Below are positions 19,545 to 28,754 of a DNA stretch of 64,000 bases, one piece after another. Below the pieces are notes generated by a model that was not told the origin of the DNA, made no database searches, and saw nothing but the letters and a program-made list of their open reading frames with translations. Each line of letters opens with the position of its first letter. Within the stretch, counting starts at the first letter, position 1. The DNA lies in contig NZ_CP157804.1 in the NCBI RefSeq assembly GCF_040112705.1, positions 2,501 through 66,500 of the forward strand. The letters are read 5' to 3'. Made by a program: the position numbers and the translations under genes. Source of the DNA: Flagellimonas sp. MMG031 (GTDB lineage Bacteria > Bacteroidota > Bacteroidia > Flavobacteriales > Flavobacteriaceae).

Positions 19545-20087
19545 ATGAAACGAGTATTGACCATTTTATGTTTACTAAGCTTCATCAAAATTTCCGCACA
19601 AGAATTCAACAAGGAAGTCACCACGGAAAAGGGGAACACCTTTTTAATTGGACAGATCAATTTAGAAGGATTGCAATCCCAACCCTACGCCAGTTGGTTC
19701 CAAAGTGGATTCGACAACTACAAAGCAGACGAAACCTTGACAACTTTACTGCAAGAAAAACTGGCCGACTACCGGATTAAATTATTTTTGGGTACTTGGT
19801 GCGGGGATAGCAAAAGGGAAACTCCCAAATTCATCAAAATACTGGAGACCGCAGATTTCCCCATGGAGCAATTGGAAATCATTGCCCTGGATTACCGAAA
19901 AGGCCATTACAAAACCAGTCCCACGGGCGAAGAAAAGGGCCTGAATATCATCAAAGTACCCACCATCATCTTTTTCAAGGATGGTAAAGAAGTGAACCGC
20001 ATCGTGGAAAGTCCGTTGGAAAGTTTGGAAGAAGATATGGCCCAAATCATTTTTCAGAAGGGCTACACACCCAATTATGCATATTAA
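19545..20087 (+). CDS. Secreted thioredoxin-fold protein with a single active-site cysteine
   Basis: 180 residues with signal peptide MKRVLTILCLLSFIKISA. A thioredoxin-like core begins near 75 (YRIKLFLGTWCGDSKRE). The motif is C86-G-D-S89, so the second redox cysteine of CxxC is replaced by Ser. The cis-proline loop is present (IIKVPTIIFFKDG). A monothiol version could act as an isomerase-like or substrate-trapping protein, but not as a normal dithiol reductase. It ends just before a hairpin with a T-tract and is followed by lysS. Confidence 0.8.
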   Translation: MKRVLTILCLLSFIKISAQEFNKEVTTEKGNTFLIGQINLEGLQSQPYASWFQSGFDNYKADETLTTLLQEKLADYRIKLFLGTWCGDSKRETPKFIKILETADFPMEQLEIIALDYRKGHYKTSPTGEEKGLNIIKVPTIIFFKDGKEVNRIVESPLESLEEDMAQIIFQKGYTPNYAY

Positions 20088-20106
20088 GTTGACGGCAAGG
20101 CAAGGA

Positions 20107-20145
20107 TTTAAAGCGCAAAAGTGTAATTTTGCGCTTTAAATTTTT
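20107..20145 (+). terminator. Terminator with long perfect stem
   Basis: A 14-bp perfect stem (TTTAAAGCGCAAAA with TTTTGCGCTTTAAA) around a 6-nt loop, followed by a T-tract. It lies 20 nt after the thioredoxin-fold gene and ends 7 nt before lysS, so it separates the two transcripts. It could also be read from the other strand. Confidence 0.85.
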
Positions 20146-20152
20146 ACAGACT

Positions 20153-21844
20153 ATGCAACTATCGGAACAAGAGATCGTTCGAAGGGAAAAATTGACCAAA
20201 CTCAGGGAAATGGGCATCAACCCATACCCCGCAGCATTGTATCCTGTTGATGCCACCTCCAAGAGCATCAAGAATGATTTTGAAGAAGGGAAAAAAGTAG
20301 TGATTTCCGGTAGATTGATGTCGCGCAGAATTCAGGGAAAAGCCTCCTTTGCCGAACTTCAGGATAGTGAAGGGCGTATTCAGGTCTATTTTAACCGTGA
20401 TGAAATTTGCCCCGACGATGACAAGACCCTCTACAACGATGTGTACAAAAAGTTGTTGGATATTGGGGATATCATCGGAATTGAAGGGGAGCTGTTCACC
20501 ACCCAAGTAGGCGAAAAAACCGTGATGGTGAAAAACTTCACCTTGTTGAGCAAAAGTTTGCGCCCCTTGCCGCTACCAAAGGTAGACGATGAAGGAAAGG
20601 TGTACGACGCCTTTAACGACCCAGAACTTCGGTACCGCCAACGATACGTGGATTTGGTGGTAAATCCACTGGTAAAGGACACCTTCATCAAAAGGACAAA
20701 AATTACCAACAGTATACGGGAGTTCTACAATCAAAAGGGATATTTGGAAGTGGAAACCCCGATTTTGCAGCCCATACCCGGTGGAGCGGCCGCACGCCCC
20801 TTCCTCACCCATCACAATGCGTTGAACATCCCGTTATACCTACGGATAGCCAACGAACTGTACTTAAAAAGGTTGATCGTTGGAGGATTTGATGGTGTTT
20901 ATGAATTCGCCAAGGATTTCCGGAACGAAGGCATGGACCGCACCCACAATCCGGAGTTTACCGTAATGGAGCTGTATGTGGCCTACAAGGACTACAACTG
21001 GATGATGGACACCACGGAAAAACTCTTGGAGAAAGTGGCCATTGATGCCACGGGCAGTTCCAAAGTAAAAGTGGGCCAGCACGAAATAGAATTCAAAGCA
21101 CCTTACCCAAGGGTTCCCATTTTGGAAGCGATTAAAATCCATACCGGTTTTGACGTAGCCGGAATGGATGAAAAGGAACTTCGCGAAGTGGCCAAAAAAT
21201 TGGACATCGAAGTGGATGATACCATGGGCGTTGGTAAGTTGATCGATGAGATCTTCGGGGAGAAATGTGAGCACCACTACATTCAGCCCACCTTTATCAT
21301 AGATTACCCAAAGGAAATGAGTCCGTTGACCAAAGAGCACCGCAGCAATCCTAGATTGACCGAGCGTTTTGAGTTGATGGTGAACGGCAAGGAGCTGGCC
21401 AATGCCTACTCAGAGCTTAACGACCCCATCGACCAACGGGAGCGTTTTGAAGAGCAATTGAAACTCTCCGAAAAAGGGGATGACGAAGCTATGTTCATTG
21501 ATCAAGATTTCTTGCGCGCTTTGGAGTACGGGATGCCCCCAACTTCTGGTATTGGTATCGGGATAGACCGTTTGGTGATGTTGCTCACCAACAATTCTTC
21601 CATTCAAGAAGTGCTGTTCTTCCCGCAAATGCGACCAGAGAAAAAACAGGTGGAGCTTACCGAAGAGGAGAAAATCATATTGGACATTCTAAAACCACAA
21701 GGTCAGATGGCCTTGTCCGACCTCAAGGAAAAAGCAGGGCTTAGCGGTAAAAAATGGGACAAAAGCACCAAAGGTTTGACCAAACATGGGCTCATCAAAA
21801 TTGAAAAAACCGAAGATGCCCTACTCGTAAAGTATACTGGATGA
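20153..21844 (+). CDS. lysS: Lysyl-tRNA synthetase, class II
   Basis: 563 residues from the ATG at 20153; an earlier in-frame ATG falls inside the terminator stem. The N-terminal OB-fold (about 55-150, with [20 protein letters not shown]) binds the anticodon. The catalytic domain has motif 2 ([19 protein letters not shown]) and motif 3 ([13 protein letters not shown]). After the normal end comes about 60 extra residues shaped like a winged helix ([20 protein letters not shown] and [20 protein letters not shown]). I believe this tail is common in Flavobacteriia but its role is unclear. Confidence 0.98.
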   Translation: MQLSEQEIVRREKLTKLREMGINPYPAALYPVDATSKSIKNDFEEGKKVVISGRLMSRRIQGKASFAELQDSEGRIQVYFNRDEICPDDDKTLYNDVYKKLLDIGDIIGIEGELFTTQVGEKTVMVKNFTLLSKSLRPLPLPKVDDEGKVYDAFNDPELRYRQRYVDLVVNPLVKDTFIKRTKITNSIREFYNQKGYLEVETPILQPIPGGAAARPFLTHHNALNIPLYLRIANELYLKRLIVGGFDGVYEFAKDFRNEGMDRTHNPEFTVMELYVAYKDYNWMMDTTEKLLEKVAIDATGSSKVKVGQHEIEFKAPYPRVPILEAIKIHTGFDVAGMDEKELREVAKKLDIEVDDTMGVGKLIDEIFGEKCEHHYIQPTFIIDYPKEMSPLTKEHRSNPRLTERFELMVNGKELANAYSELNDPIDQRERFEEQLKLSEKGDDEAMFIDQDFLRALEYGMPPTSGIGIGIDRLVMLLTNNSSIQEVLFFPQMRPEKKQVELTEEEKIILDILKPQGQMALSDLKEKAGLSGKKWDKSTKGLTKHGLIKIEKTEDALLVKYTG

Positions 21845-21880
21845 TTTTCGTATCTTGTTGAAAACCAATAATTTTCAACA

Positions 21881-22258
21881 ATGAACACAATCGCTTTTTT
21901 CGAAATCCAGTCTACCCACCCCAAGCGGGAGGTCGATTTTTACCAAGCCGTTTTTGGGTGGAAAGCCACGTTGGACCCCTCCGCGCCCATAGAACTTTAT
22001 CGTTTGGAAACGGAAGGCATTGAAGGGGCCATTCTCAAAAGGCCCGTGGACACGCCCCCGACGCATCAGGGGACCAATGCGTTTACCTGTTCCATACAAG
22101 TTGCCGATTTTGATGCCACGGAGAAGTCCATCATTAAAAATGGCGGACATGTAGCGATGCAAAAATTTGCTGTACCCGGTAAATGCTGGCAAGGGTATTT
22201 TTTGGATGCGGACCACAACGTTTTTGGCATCTTTGAGGTTGATGCAAATGCGAAATAG
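21881..22258 (+). CDS. VOC/glyoxalase-fold protein
   Basis: 125 residues. It opens FFEIQSTHPKREVDFYQAVF and ends GYFLDADHNVFGIFEVD, the paired beta-alpha-beta modules of the vicinal-oxygen-chelate superfamily. The late DADHNVFGIFE matches the second metal-binding half (conserved Glu). This subgroup is usually annotated as glyoxalase or bleomycin resistance-like without known substrate. It starts 36 nt after lysS and may be read from the same transcript. Confidence 0.85.
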   Translation: MNTIAFFEIQSTHPKREVDFYQAVFGWKATLDPSAPIELYRLETEGIEGAILKRPVDTPPTHQGTNAFTCSIQVADFDATEKSIIKNGGHVAMQKFAVPGKCWQGYFLDADHNVFGIFEVDANAK

Positions 22259-22302
22259 TATTTTTTTCAAGTTTCGATTAAAAATCCTAGCTTAGAACCC
22301 CA

Positions 22303-23733
22303 ATGGAGCTAAGCAAAAAAATTGGATTGGCCCTTGGGCCCATCGCTTTCCTGATACTGAACCTGTTGCCTTTTGAAATGGTATCCGAAAAAGGCGACCC
22401 CGTAATTGCCATAGCGGCCTGGATGCTGATTTGGTGGATTACCGAAGCGGTTTCCATATCGGTTACCGCACTGCTTCCGTTACTTTTGATGCCTATTTTA
22501 AATGTCCTCCCCATTGCAGAGGTGGGAGCCAACTACGGCAGCCCCATTGTATTTCTATTTTTTGGAGGCTTTGTCATGGCCTTGGCACTGGAAAAGGTCA
22601 ATCTGCACCGACGGATTGCACTCAATATCATCAAACTGACGGGCACCACCCCCAACAAGGTGATTTTGGGCTTTATGATCGCCACGGCAACATTGAGCAT
22701 GTGGATCAGCAATACAGCAAGTACCGTGGTGATGCTGCCCATAGCCCTTTCCGTCATCAATTTATTGATCAACGACGAGGACGGTTTTACCAAAAACGAC
22801 CAAAATTTTGCGCTGAGTGTAATGCTTGGCATTGCCTTTTCCGCCAATGCTGGGGGAATTGCCACAGTAATCGGCACACCGCCCAATTCCGTATTGATCG
22901 GGCTTTTGGAAAATGAATACAACACCGAAATTTCCTTTTTGAAATGGATGACGATTGGATTGCCCTTTTCCATCATCATGATTGCCATATGTTATTTGGT
23001 TTTGGTCAAATGGATGTTTCCCAACCGGGATTTAAAATTCAGCGCCTCCAAAGAAGTAATTCATACAGAGCTCGAGAAATTGGGGCCCACATCGGGCAAG
23101 GAAAAAATGGTGCTCATCATTTTTGGGGTGACGGTGTTCCTATGGATTTTTAGAACCTTGATCAATGGTATTTTCCCCAGTTTGGGACTTACGGATACCA
23201 TGATCAGTATTTTGGCCGCCATTGCCCTTTTCGCCATTCCGTACAATATTAAGAAAGGAGATTTTATCATCATTTGGAAGGACACCTCCAAATTGGCCTG
23301 GGGCATCTTGATCCTTTTTGGTGGAGGTTTGGCCTTGGCCCAAGGCATGTCTGCCAGTGGCATTGTGGATATGGTAGCCAACGCCATTGCGCAAAGCGAG
23401 GTAAGTGTTTTGTTCACCGCTGCCCTATTGATCTTTTTAATGCTGTTCATGACCGAGTTGATGAGCAACGTGGCCCTCGTGGCCGTACTAGCACCTGTCG
23501 TAGCAGGTATTGCCATTGGTTTGGATATTCCCATGCTCCACCTACTGATTCCTGTGACCATTGCGAGCAGTTGTGCCTTTATGCTGCCCATGGCCACACC
23601 GCCAAATGCCATTGTATTTGCTAGTGGTTATGTGAAAATACCACAGATGGCGCGCGTGGGCGTTATCCTAAATTTAATTGCTGTGGTGCTGCTTATTTTG
23701 GTGTTCCAATTTGTGATTCCGCTATTGTTCTAA
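22303..23733 (+). CDS. DASS/SLC13-family sodium:anion symporter
   Basis: 476 residues, about 12 hydrophobic segments. The family signature appears twice, as required by its inverted-repeat fold: MWISNTASTVVMLPIALSVI (near residue 131) and MTELMSNVALVAVLAPVV (near 383). Each Ser-Asn-Thr/Val turn sits in a re-entrant loop that binds substrate and sodium. Members carry dicarboxylates, sulfate or phosphate; the sequence alone does not say which. It is closed by a terminator at 23738-23766. The VOC gene ends 44 nt upstream. Confidence 0.93.
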   Translation: MELSKKIGLALGPIAFLILNLLPFEMVSEKGDPVIAIAAWMLIWWITEAVSISVTALLPLLLMPILNVLPIAEVGANYGSPIVFLFFGGFVMALALEKVNLHRRIALNIIKLTGTTPNKVILGFMIATATLSMWISNTASTVVMLPIALSVINLLINDEDGFTKNDQNFALSVMLGIAFSANAGGIATVIGTPPNSVLIGLLENEYNTEISFLKWMTIGLPFSIIMIAICYLVLVKWMFPNRDLKFSASKEVIHTELEKLGPTSGKEKMVLIIFGVTVFLWIFRTLINGIFPSLGLTDTMISILAAIALFAIPYNIKKGDFIIIWKDTSKLAWGILILFGGGLALAQGMSASGIVDMVANAIAQSEVSVLFTAALLIFLMLFMTELMSNVALVAVLAPVVAGIAIGLDIPMLHLLIPVTIASSCAFMLPMATPPNAIVFASGYVKIPQMARVGVILNLIAVVLLILVFQFVIPLLF

Positions 23734-23737
23734 ACTA

Positions 23738-23766
23738 AAAATGCCCCTCCGGGCGGAAGGGCATTT
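23738..23766 (+). terminator. Terminator after the DASS transporter
   Basis: ATGCCCcTCC and GGAaGGGCAT arms with a 4-nt loop, T-tract on the plus strand, 5 nt after the stop codon. Confidence 0.9.
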
Positions 23767-24120
23767 TCACAAACTAACTAACTCAAAAAAATGTAAGAAA
23801 CTAACTTAACTTACGCTACTTGCTTTTGCCACAAGTGGCACGTAACTCTTTGTTAGGTACAAACTTACAACCCTTTTTTGTGAAGAATATTGTAATTAGC
23901 CTTTTGTTAACGAAGCGGGCAAGACCTTCGTTTGACTGCGTTAAGGCCTGTAATGCTGCAAAGTGTGAAATTATCGCAGCCAAAAGGTCAAATAATGAAA
24001 TAATTCGCACATAAAATCCTTTTTCATTGAAAATAATTCCACAAAGATGTCCATGTTATATTTATGTTAACCAGACACTTATATAGATTTCGTTAACAGA
24101 TGGGCAGTTACGGAAAACTA
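23767..24120. other. Gene-free stretch
   Basis: About 350 nt between two terminators. Short reading frames exist on both strands (23820-24014 + and 23816-24010 -) but they lie exactly on top of each other, start without ribosome-binding context and resemble nothing I recognise. Small direct words (AACTAACT, TAACTTAACTT) follow the first terminator. A terminator for the plus strand also exists at 24121-24147, so a small RNA on the plus strand is possible but not shown. Confidence 0.4.
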
Positions 24121-24147
24121 AAAAACCCCTCGTCGGAGGGGTTTTTC
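24121..24147. terminator. Terminator, usable on both strands
   Basis: AAAAACCCCTC and GAGGGGTTTTT arms around a 4-nt loop give a T-tract on either strand. On the minus strand it lies 38 nt after the stop of the repeat protein gene. Confidence 0.9.
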
Positions 24148-24184
24148 ATAGCTAACTCAAATAAGTTGTAAAATGATGAACATT

Positions 24185-24907
24185 TTACTGTATTGATCCT
24201 GAGTAGGGATCAAAACCTTCTGGGAGATACTTGGACGTATCAAAACCCAAATCCATTTCTTCATCTTCCATATAGTTGATGGAAGTAACGGCAATGACAT
24301 CGGTATACGGATTGAAACCTTCGGGCAACAAGTATTCGCTGTTAATGCCCAATTCAAGCTCCAGATCACTTTCCATATAAGGGATTGCCTTCAAATTCAC
24401 GTACGCCTCATAAGGGGAAAAGTCTTCAGGCAAATAGTCCTTGGTATCGAATCCAAGTTCCATATCCTCCTCTTCCATATAGTTGATGGAATGTACATCC
24501 ACTACCTCGTTGTAAGGATTAAAGTGCTCCGGCAAGTACCTTTTGGTATCAAAACCTAGTTCTGGTTCAACAATGTTTTCGAGGTATATGATGGAATTCA
24601 GATCAAAGTAGCTTTTGTATGGGTCAAAACCCTCTGGTAGATAATCGGAGGTATCAAATCCCAAATCCAGTTCGGGCTCATCCTCTATATAAACTACTTC
24701 ATCCAAATTCAATTCGTAGGAGGCATATTCGCCCATTCCCGAAGTTGAATCGTTTACATCGGCATTGATGTTCAATGTCGTTAAACTGTTCTCTAAACTA
24801 CCAAGTGTCTCCGATTGGAGCTCGGCCACCTTGGCATTCTGTTGGTCGTTGGCTATGGCGGTACTACTTAATAGGACACTTCCATAAATTAATAATAACT
24901 TGTTCAT
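24185..24907 (-). CDS. Secreted five-repeat protein (LGFDTxxYLPEGFDPY repeats)
   Basis: 240 residues from the ATG at 24905-24907, which begins a signal peptide (MNKLLLIYGSVLLSSTAIA). After a 45-residue linker come five acidic repeats with cores LGFDT, LGFDT, LGFDT, LGINS and LGFDT at residues 82, 117, 151, 186 and 220. The spacing is thus 34-35 residues. Each repeat ends YLPEGFDPY or a close variant, and each is preceded by an INYMEDE-like strand. The regular spacing suggests a solenoid or array of small modules, very acidic, without membrane segments. I know similar repeats from flavobacterial hypothetical proteins but no function. Confidence 0.8.
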   Translation of the reverse strand: MNKLLLIYGSVLLSSTAIANDQQNAKVAELQSETLGSLENSLTTLNINADVNDSTSGMGEYASYELNLDEVVYIEDEPELDLGFDTSDYLPEGFDPYKSYFDLNSIIYLENIVEPELGFDTKRYLPEHFNPYNEVVDVHSINYMEEEDMELGFDTKDYLPEDFSPYEAYVNLKAIPYMESDLELELGINSEYLLPEGFNPYTDVIAVTSINYMEDEEMDLGFDTSKYLPEGFDPYSGSIQ

Positions 24908-25172
24908 TTTTTGATTGAATTTTGTGATTGATGATATGCCTATAAGACTATTCAAAAACCAAAACGTTACAGTATTTAGGATTTTTTTACGAAAACCAAA
25001 TGTCCGTTAGGCCCCGAAAAACAAGGTGTTTCACTCCAAACCATCAGTAAAAGGCAGGACTCCCAAAGGTTGGGCACTTACGTTAAAAAAAGTGCCGTTA
25101 ATATTTATTTAACAGTTAGTTCTGCCGATTTTTAGGTTCTTTGAATCTTTTAGTTATTCAAACCACCCTATA

Positions 25173-27668
25173 ATGATCAAAAATTTACTACCTCGACTAC
25201 TTTTAGTCATTATGATTTTGGGCTCCCTTCAAACTGCGGAAGCCCAACTCTTCAAAAAGAAAAAGAAAGAAACCGAACAAAAAAAGGAAAAACCCAAGGC
25301 TGGCGATATCAAAGCTTATGATGAAGTCATTACCAAGAACGCCAAGACCGATGAAGGACTCTTTAGCGTGCACACCGTGGACGACAAGCAGTTTTATGAA
25401 ATCCCGGATTCCTTGTTCGGGCGTGAAATGCTCATGGTAAGCCGAATTTCCAAAACCGCTACCGGTATCGGCTTTGGTGGCGGAAAAATCAACACCCAAG
25501 TATTGCGCTGGGAGAAAAAAGACAAAAAGGTGCTCTTGCGTGTCGCTTCTTACGAGAATGTGGCTGCCGACTCACTTCCCGTTCACGAAGCCGTGGTCAA
25601 CTCTAACTTTGAGCCAGTACTTTTTGCCTTCGATATTCAGGCCATCAATAAAAAAGACTCGCTGAACCCTGCAACCGTAATCGAAATAGATCCTTTGTTT
25701 ACCAAGGATGTGCAGGCACTTGGATTCCCCGATGGTTACCGAAAAAGGTTCAAAGTAAGCCGTTTGGATGGGGATAGAAGCTATATCGAGTCCATCAAAA
25801 GTTATCCCTTGAACATTGAGGCACGCCACGTAAAAACATACCTCTCCAACGATCCGCCAAGCAACGAAAGCCTTGGGTCCATTTCGTTGGAAATCAATAA
25901 TTCGATGATTCTACTGCCCAAAGAGCCCATGAAACGCCGTTATTTTGACGAACGCATAGGATGGTTTGCCCGAGGACAGGTGGATTATGGCCTCGATGCC
26001 CAAGAAAGCAAAACGGTGACCTATTTAGATCGTTGGAGACTTGAGGTGAAGGACGAGGACATTGAAAAATTCAAGGCAGGCGAATTGGTAGAGCCCAAAA
26101 AGCCCATTGTGTATTATGTGGATAGGGCCACCCCAAAAGAATGGGTACCTTACATTAAGCAAGGTATCGAAGATTGGCAGGTCGCTTTTGAAGCGGCCGG
26201 ATTCAAAAATGCCATTATTGCCAAAGACCCGCCATCACCCGAAGAAGACCCGGAGTGGTCTCCCGAAGACGTGCGCTATTCGGTGGTACGCTATTTGGCC
26301 TCCCCCATTCCAAACGCCAACGGTCCGCACGTAAGTGATCCACGAAGTGGTGAAATCTTGGAGTCGGACATCAACTGGTACCATAATGTAATGAGCTTGC
26401 TACGTGGTTGGTTTTTTGTACAGACCGCCGCCATCAATCCAGAAGCCCAGAAAACCCAGTTCAAGGAGGGAATTATGGGTAGACTGATACGCTTTGTGTC
26501 CTCCCACGAAGTAGGGCACACACTAGGGCTTCCGCACAACATGGGAAGCAGCGTGGCCTACCCTGTTGATTCCCTACGCTCTGCGAGTTTCACGCAAAAA
26601 TATGGGACTGCGCCCTCCATTATGGATTATGCACGTTTTAACTATGTGGCACAACCCGGTGACGAAGGCGTGGCCCTAATGCCCGATATTGGCGTTTATG
26701 ACAAGTATGCCATTAAATGGGGATACAGGCCTATTTTGGACAAGACAGCGGAAGAGGAAAAACCAGTGCTCAACGCATGGATTTTGGAACATGCCGGCGA
26801 CCCCATGTACCGATTTGGGCATCAGCAAGTGGGCGATATCCACGATCCGAGCTCCCAAACCGAAGACTTAGGGGACGATGCCATTAAAGCCAGCCTTTAT
26901 GGAATCGAAAATCTAAAGCGCATAGTTCCCAATCTTATGGACTGGACCACAGAAAAAGGCGAGGACTATGACGACTTGGAAACCATGTACGGTCACGTGG
27001 TGGCTCAGTTCCGTAGATATATGGGGCACGTGGCCAACAACATTGGTGGCGTATACGAATACCATAAAACTGCGGATCAAGAAGGAGCTGTTTATACGCC
27101 CGTAAGCAAAGCGCACCAAAAGCGGGCCATGAATTTTATGCAAGAGCAACTTTTTGAAACCCCGGAGTGGTTGATCGAGCCCAACATCTTCAATAAAATT
27201 GAATACTCTGGATCGGTGGAACGCATCCGTGACACCCAAGAACGTTACTTGAATACGATGCTGCATTTGGGCAAACTGGCGCGACTTATCGAAGCGGAAA
27301 CCCTTTATGGCAAAGAAGCCTATGGTATTGTGGAAATGATGGGCGATCTACGCAAAGGAATATGGTCGGAGACCAGAAGCGGAAGAACCATTGATACCTA
27401 TCGAAGGAACCTTCAAAAAGCGCATATCGACCGTTTGGAGTACCTCATGACCGCGGACAGCCAGGGCAAAATGCCTGATTTTGGTGGGTACCGAAAGTCA
27501 ACGCCCATCAACACGAGCCAATCGGATATCCGTTCAGTGGCAAGAGCTGAGCTGAACAATCTGAAAAGGGATATCAGAAATGGCCTGGCCCGAATCTCGG
27601 ATACCATGAGCCGCTACCATTTGCAGGATGCCATGGAGCGTATCGACCTAATATTGGAGCCCAAATAG
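25173..27668 (+). CDS. Zinc-dependent metalloprotease (DUF5117/DUF5118/met-zincin type)
   Basis: 831 residues with signal peptide ending AEA. A Lys/Glu-rich linker is followed by the DUF5118/DUF5117-type N-terminal modules (opening with DEVITKNAKTDEGLFSVH). The zincin site is HEVGHTLGLPH at residues 445-455, with His445, His449 and His455 as zinc ligands and Glu446 as base. It is followed by a Met-turn-like SIMDYARF. Such large zincins are common in Bacteroidota; substrates are not known. The gene stands alone between a 217-nt leader gap and its own terminator. Confidence 0.93.
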   Translation: MIKNLLPRLLLVIMILGSLQTAEAQLFKKKKKETEQKKEKPKAGDIKAYDEVITKNAKTDEGLFSVHTVDDKQFYEIPDSLFGREMLMVSRISKTATGIGFGGGKINTQVLRWEKKDKKVLLRVASYENVAADSLPVHEAVVNSNFEPVLFAFDIQAINKKDSLNPATVIEIDPLFTKDVQALGFPDGYRKRFKVSRLDGDRSYIESIKSYPLNIEARHVKTYLSNDPPSNESLGSISLEINNSMILLPKEPMKRRYFDERIGWFARGQVDYGLDAQESKTVTYLDRWRLEVKDEDIEKFKAGELVEPKKPIVYYVDRATPKEWVPYIKQGIEDWQVAFEAAGFKNAIIAKDPPSPEEDPEWSPEDVRYSVVRYLASPIPNANGPHVSDPRSGEILESDINWYHNVMSLLRGWFFVQTAAINPEAQKTQFKEGIMGRLIRFVSSHEVGHTLGLPHNMGSSVAYPVDSLRSASFTQKYGTAPSIMDYARFNYVAQPGDEGVALMPDIGVYDKYAIKWGYRPILDKTAEEEKPVLNAWILEHAGDPMYRFGHQQVGDIHDPSSQTEDLGDDAIKASLYGIENLKRIVPNLMDWTTEKGEDYDDLETMYGHVVAQFRRYMGHVANNIGGVYEYHKTADQEGAVYTPVSKAHQKRAMNFMQEQLFETPEWLIEPNIFNKIEYSGSVERIRDTQERYLNTMLHLGKLARLIEAETLYGKEAYGIVEMMGDLRKGIWSETRSGRTIDTYRRNLQKAHIDRLEYLMTADSQGKMPDFGGYRKSTPINTSQSDIRSVARAELNNLKRDIRNGLARISDTMSRYHLQDAMERIDLILEPK

Positions 27669-27699
27669 GCCTCCGGACAAGAACAATAAATTAGATCTT

Positions 27700-27741
27700 C
27701 AAGGTGTGATCGGTGCATTCATCGATCACACCTTGTTTTTT
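27700..27741 (+). terminator. Terminator after the metalloprotease
   Basis: CAAGGTGTGATCG and CGATCACACCTTG arms around a short loop, followed by seven T. Strong and directly after the protease gene. Confidence 0.9.
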
Positions 27742-27832
27742 TATCCCTTCACATCAGCCAAAAGTAGTTTCACAACATATAAGTGGGATTTCCCTTCGTA
27801 TTGATTACTTTAGTAATCCCAAATCTCACATC

Positions 27833-28024
27833 ATGAACTACAAAACTAAAAGCTTACTCTACTTTTGCGGCTTCGTGGCAGCTTCGGCTCTTTATTACGT
27901 AGTAGAGCAACACGACAACTTCCAGGAACATCTCAATTCAAAAAGCTATGTCGAGACCCAATTTGAGGACGCCGACAACTATGTGGATGATTCCGAGAAA
28001 AAGCTTGAGGAAGAAATCAAGTAG
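27833..28024 (+). CDS. Small single-pass membrane protein, unknown function
   Basis: 63 residues from the ATG at 27833. An N-terminal hydrophobic helix (SLLYFCGFVAASALYYVV) is followed by an acidic, helical tail (DNYVDDSEKKLEEEIK). An earlier in-frame ATG lies within the upstream terminator, so the shorter start is preferred. The frame uses codons like the surrounding genes and is followed 109 nt later by a Spy-like gene. I do not recognise a family. Confidence 0.6.
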   Translation: MNYKTKSLLYFCGFVAASALYYVVEQHDNFQEHLNSKSYVETQFEDADNYVDDSEKKLEEEIK

Positions 28025-28133
28025 TTCACACCCTTACCCTTTTTGAACTGTTAAAAGCATCACAAACCCAGTTTTGATGGTTAAACCTTTGGATAGCCGC
28101 TTTGTCCAAATCATATCATTAAAATTTAAGTTT

Positions 28134-28580
28134 ATGAAACGATTAGCAGTAACATTGGTCTTGCTGATAAGTATCGGCGCGACCGCACAAAGACATGATG
28201 GCCAACAAATGCGCAAAGGTCCCCAAATGGACATGACCGCAGAGCAAATGGCCACCCTGCAAACCAAACACATGGTCTTGGCATTGGACCTGACCAAGAC
28301 ACAGCAGGACAAAGTGTACAACATTAATCTGGAAAACGCCAAGTTCAAAAAAGAGAAATGGGACGAGATAAAGGCGGCGAAAGAAAACGGGGAATGGGAA
28401 AAACCATCCTCCAAAGAGCGATTTGAAATGGCCAACGCACGTTTGGACCGTCAAATCGCCCTACAGGAAAAAATGAAAGACATACTGGACGACAAACAGT
28501 ATGAGACTTGGAAAAAGTTCACCCATCACAAAAAAATGCATGGCAGTAAAAGAATGCAGGAGAGAGGGAGAAGAGGATAG
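28134..28580 (+). CDS. Spy/CpxP-like periplasmic protein
   Basis: 148 residues from the ATG at 28134. Signal peptide MKRLAVTLVLLISIGATA, then a Met/His/Gln-rich, strongly helical protein. Two LTxxQ-like positions are visible (LDLTKTQQDKVYNINLENA and, more weakly, ILDDKQYETWKKF). Family members are small periplasmic chaperones or metal/stress sensors. The His/Met-rich ends (RHDGQQMRKGPQMDM and HHKKMHGSKRM) would suit metal binding, but that is inference. Its own terminator follows. Confidence 0.75.
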   Translation: MKRLAVTLVLLISIGATAQRHDGQQMRKGPQMDMTAEQMATLQTKHMVLALDLTKTQQDKVYNINLENAKFKKEKWDEIKAAKENGEWEKPSSKERFEMANARLDRQIALQEKMKDILDDKQYETWKKFTHHKKMHGSKRMQERGRRG

Positions 28581-28597
28581 TGTTTTTTGTTGATTTA

Positions 28598-28634
28598 AGA
28601 AGCCGCGCCTGCCATGGTCGCGGTTTCTTTTTTT
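28598..28634 (+). terminator. Terminator after the Spy-like gene
   Basis: AGAAGCCGCG and CGCGGTTTCT arms (10 bp, one G-T) with an 11-nt loop, then seven T. It overlaps by two bases the start of the first 28-bp iteron at 28633. Confidence 0.88.
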
Positions 28635-28736
28635 ATGGCTTTTTTACAGATATACTTGGTTATCTGCTTTTTTACAGATATATTTGATTATCTGCTTTTT
28701 TACATATATAATTAATTATCTGCTCATAAACAGATA
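28633..28736 (+). promoter_or_regulatory. Four-iteron operator array with embedded promoter
   Basis: Four 28-bp units begin at 28633, 28661, 28689 and 28717. Each is TATCTG, 8 nt, CAGATA; the left arm of unit 1 (TTATGG) and the right arm of unit 3 (CATATA) are degenerate. Half-sites therefore recur every 14 bp in alternating orientation. A Bacteroidota promoter sits inside: CTTG (28655-28658), 20 nt, TATATTTG (28679-28686). Unit 2 fills the promoter spacer, so a protein bound there would block RNA polymerase. The array ends 18 nt before the start of the SatD-like gene. Confidence 0.75.
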
Positions 28737-28754
28737 CTTTAATCAAGAAATATC

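Noticed and set aside
23816..24014. Small genes on both strands between the DASS transporter and the five-repeat protein
   Set aside because: Both frames cover the same bases, have no recognisable homology and no ribosome-binding context.
28633..28736. CRISPR array
   Set aside because: The 28-bp units are contiguous with no spacers and are internally symmetrical, so they are operators or iterons.
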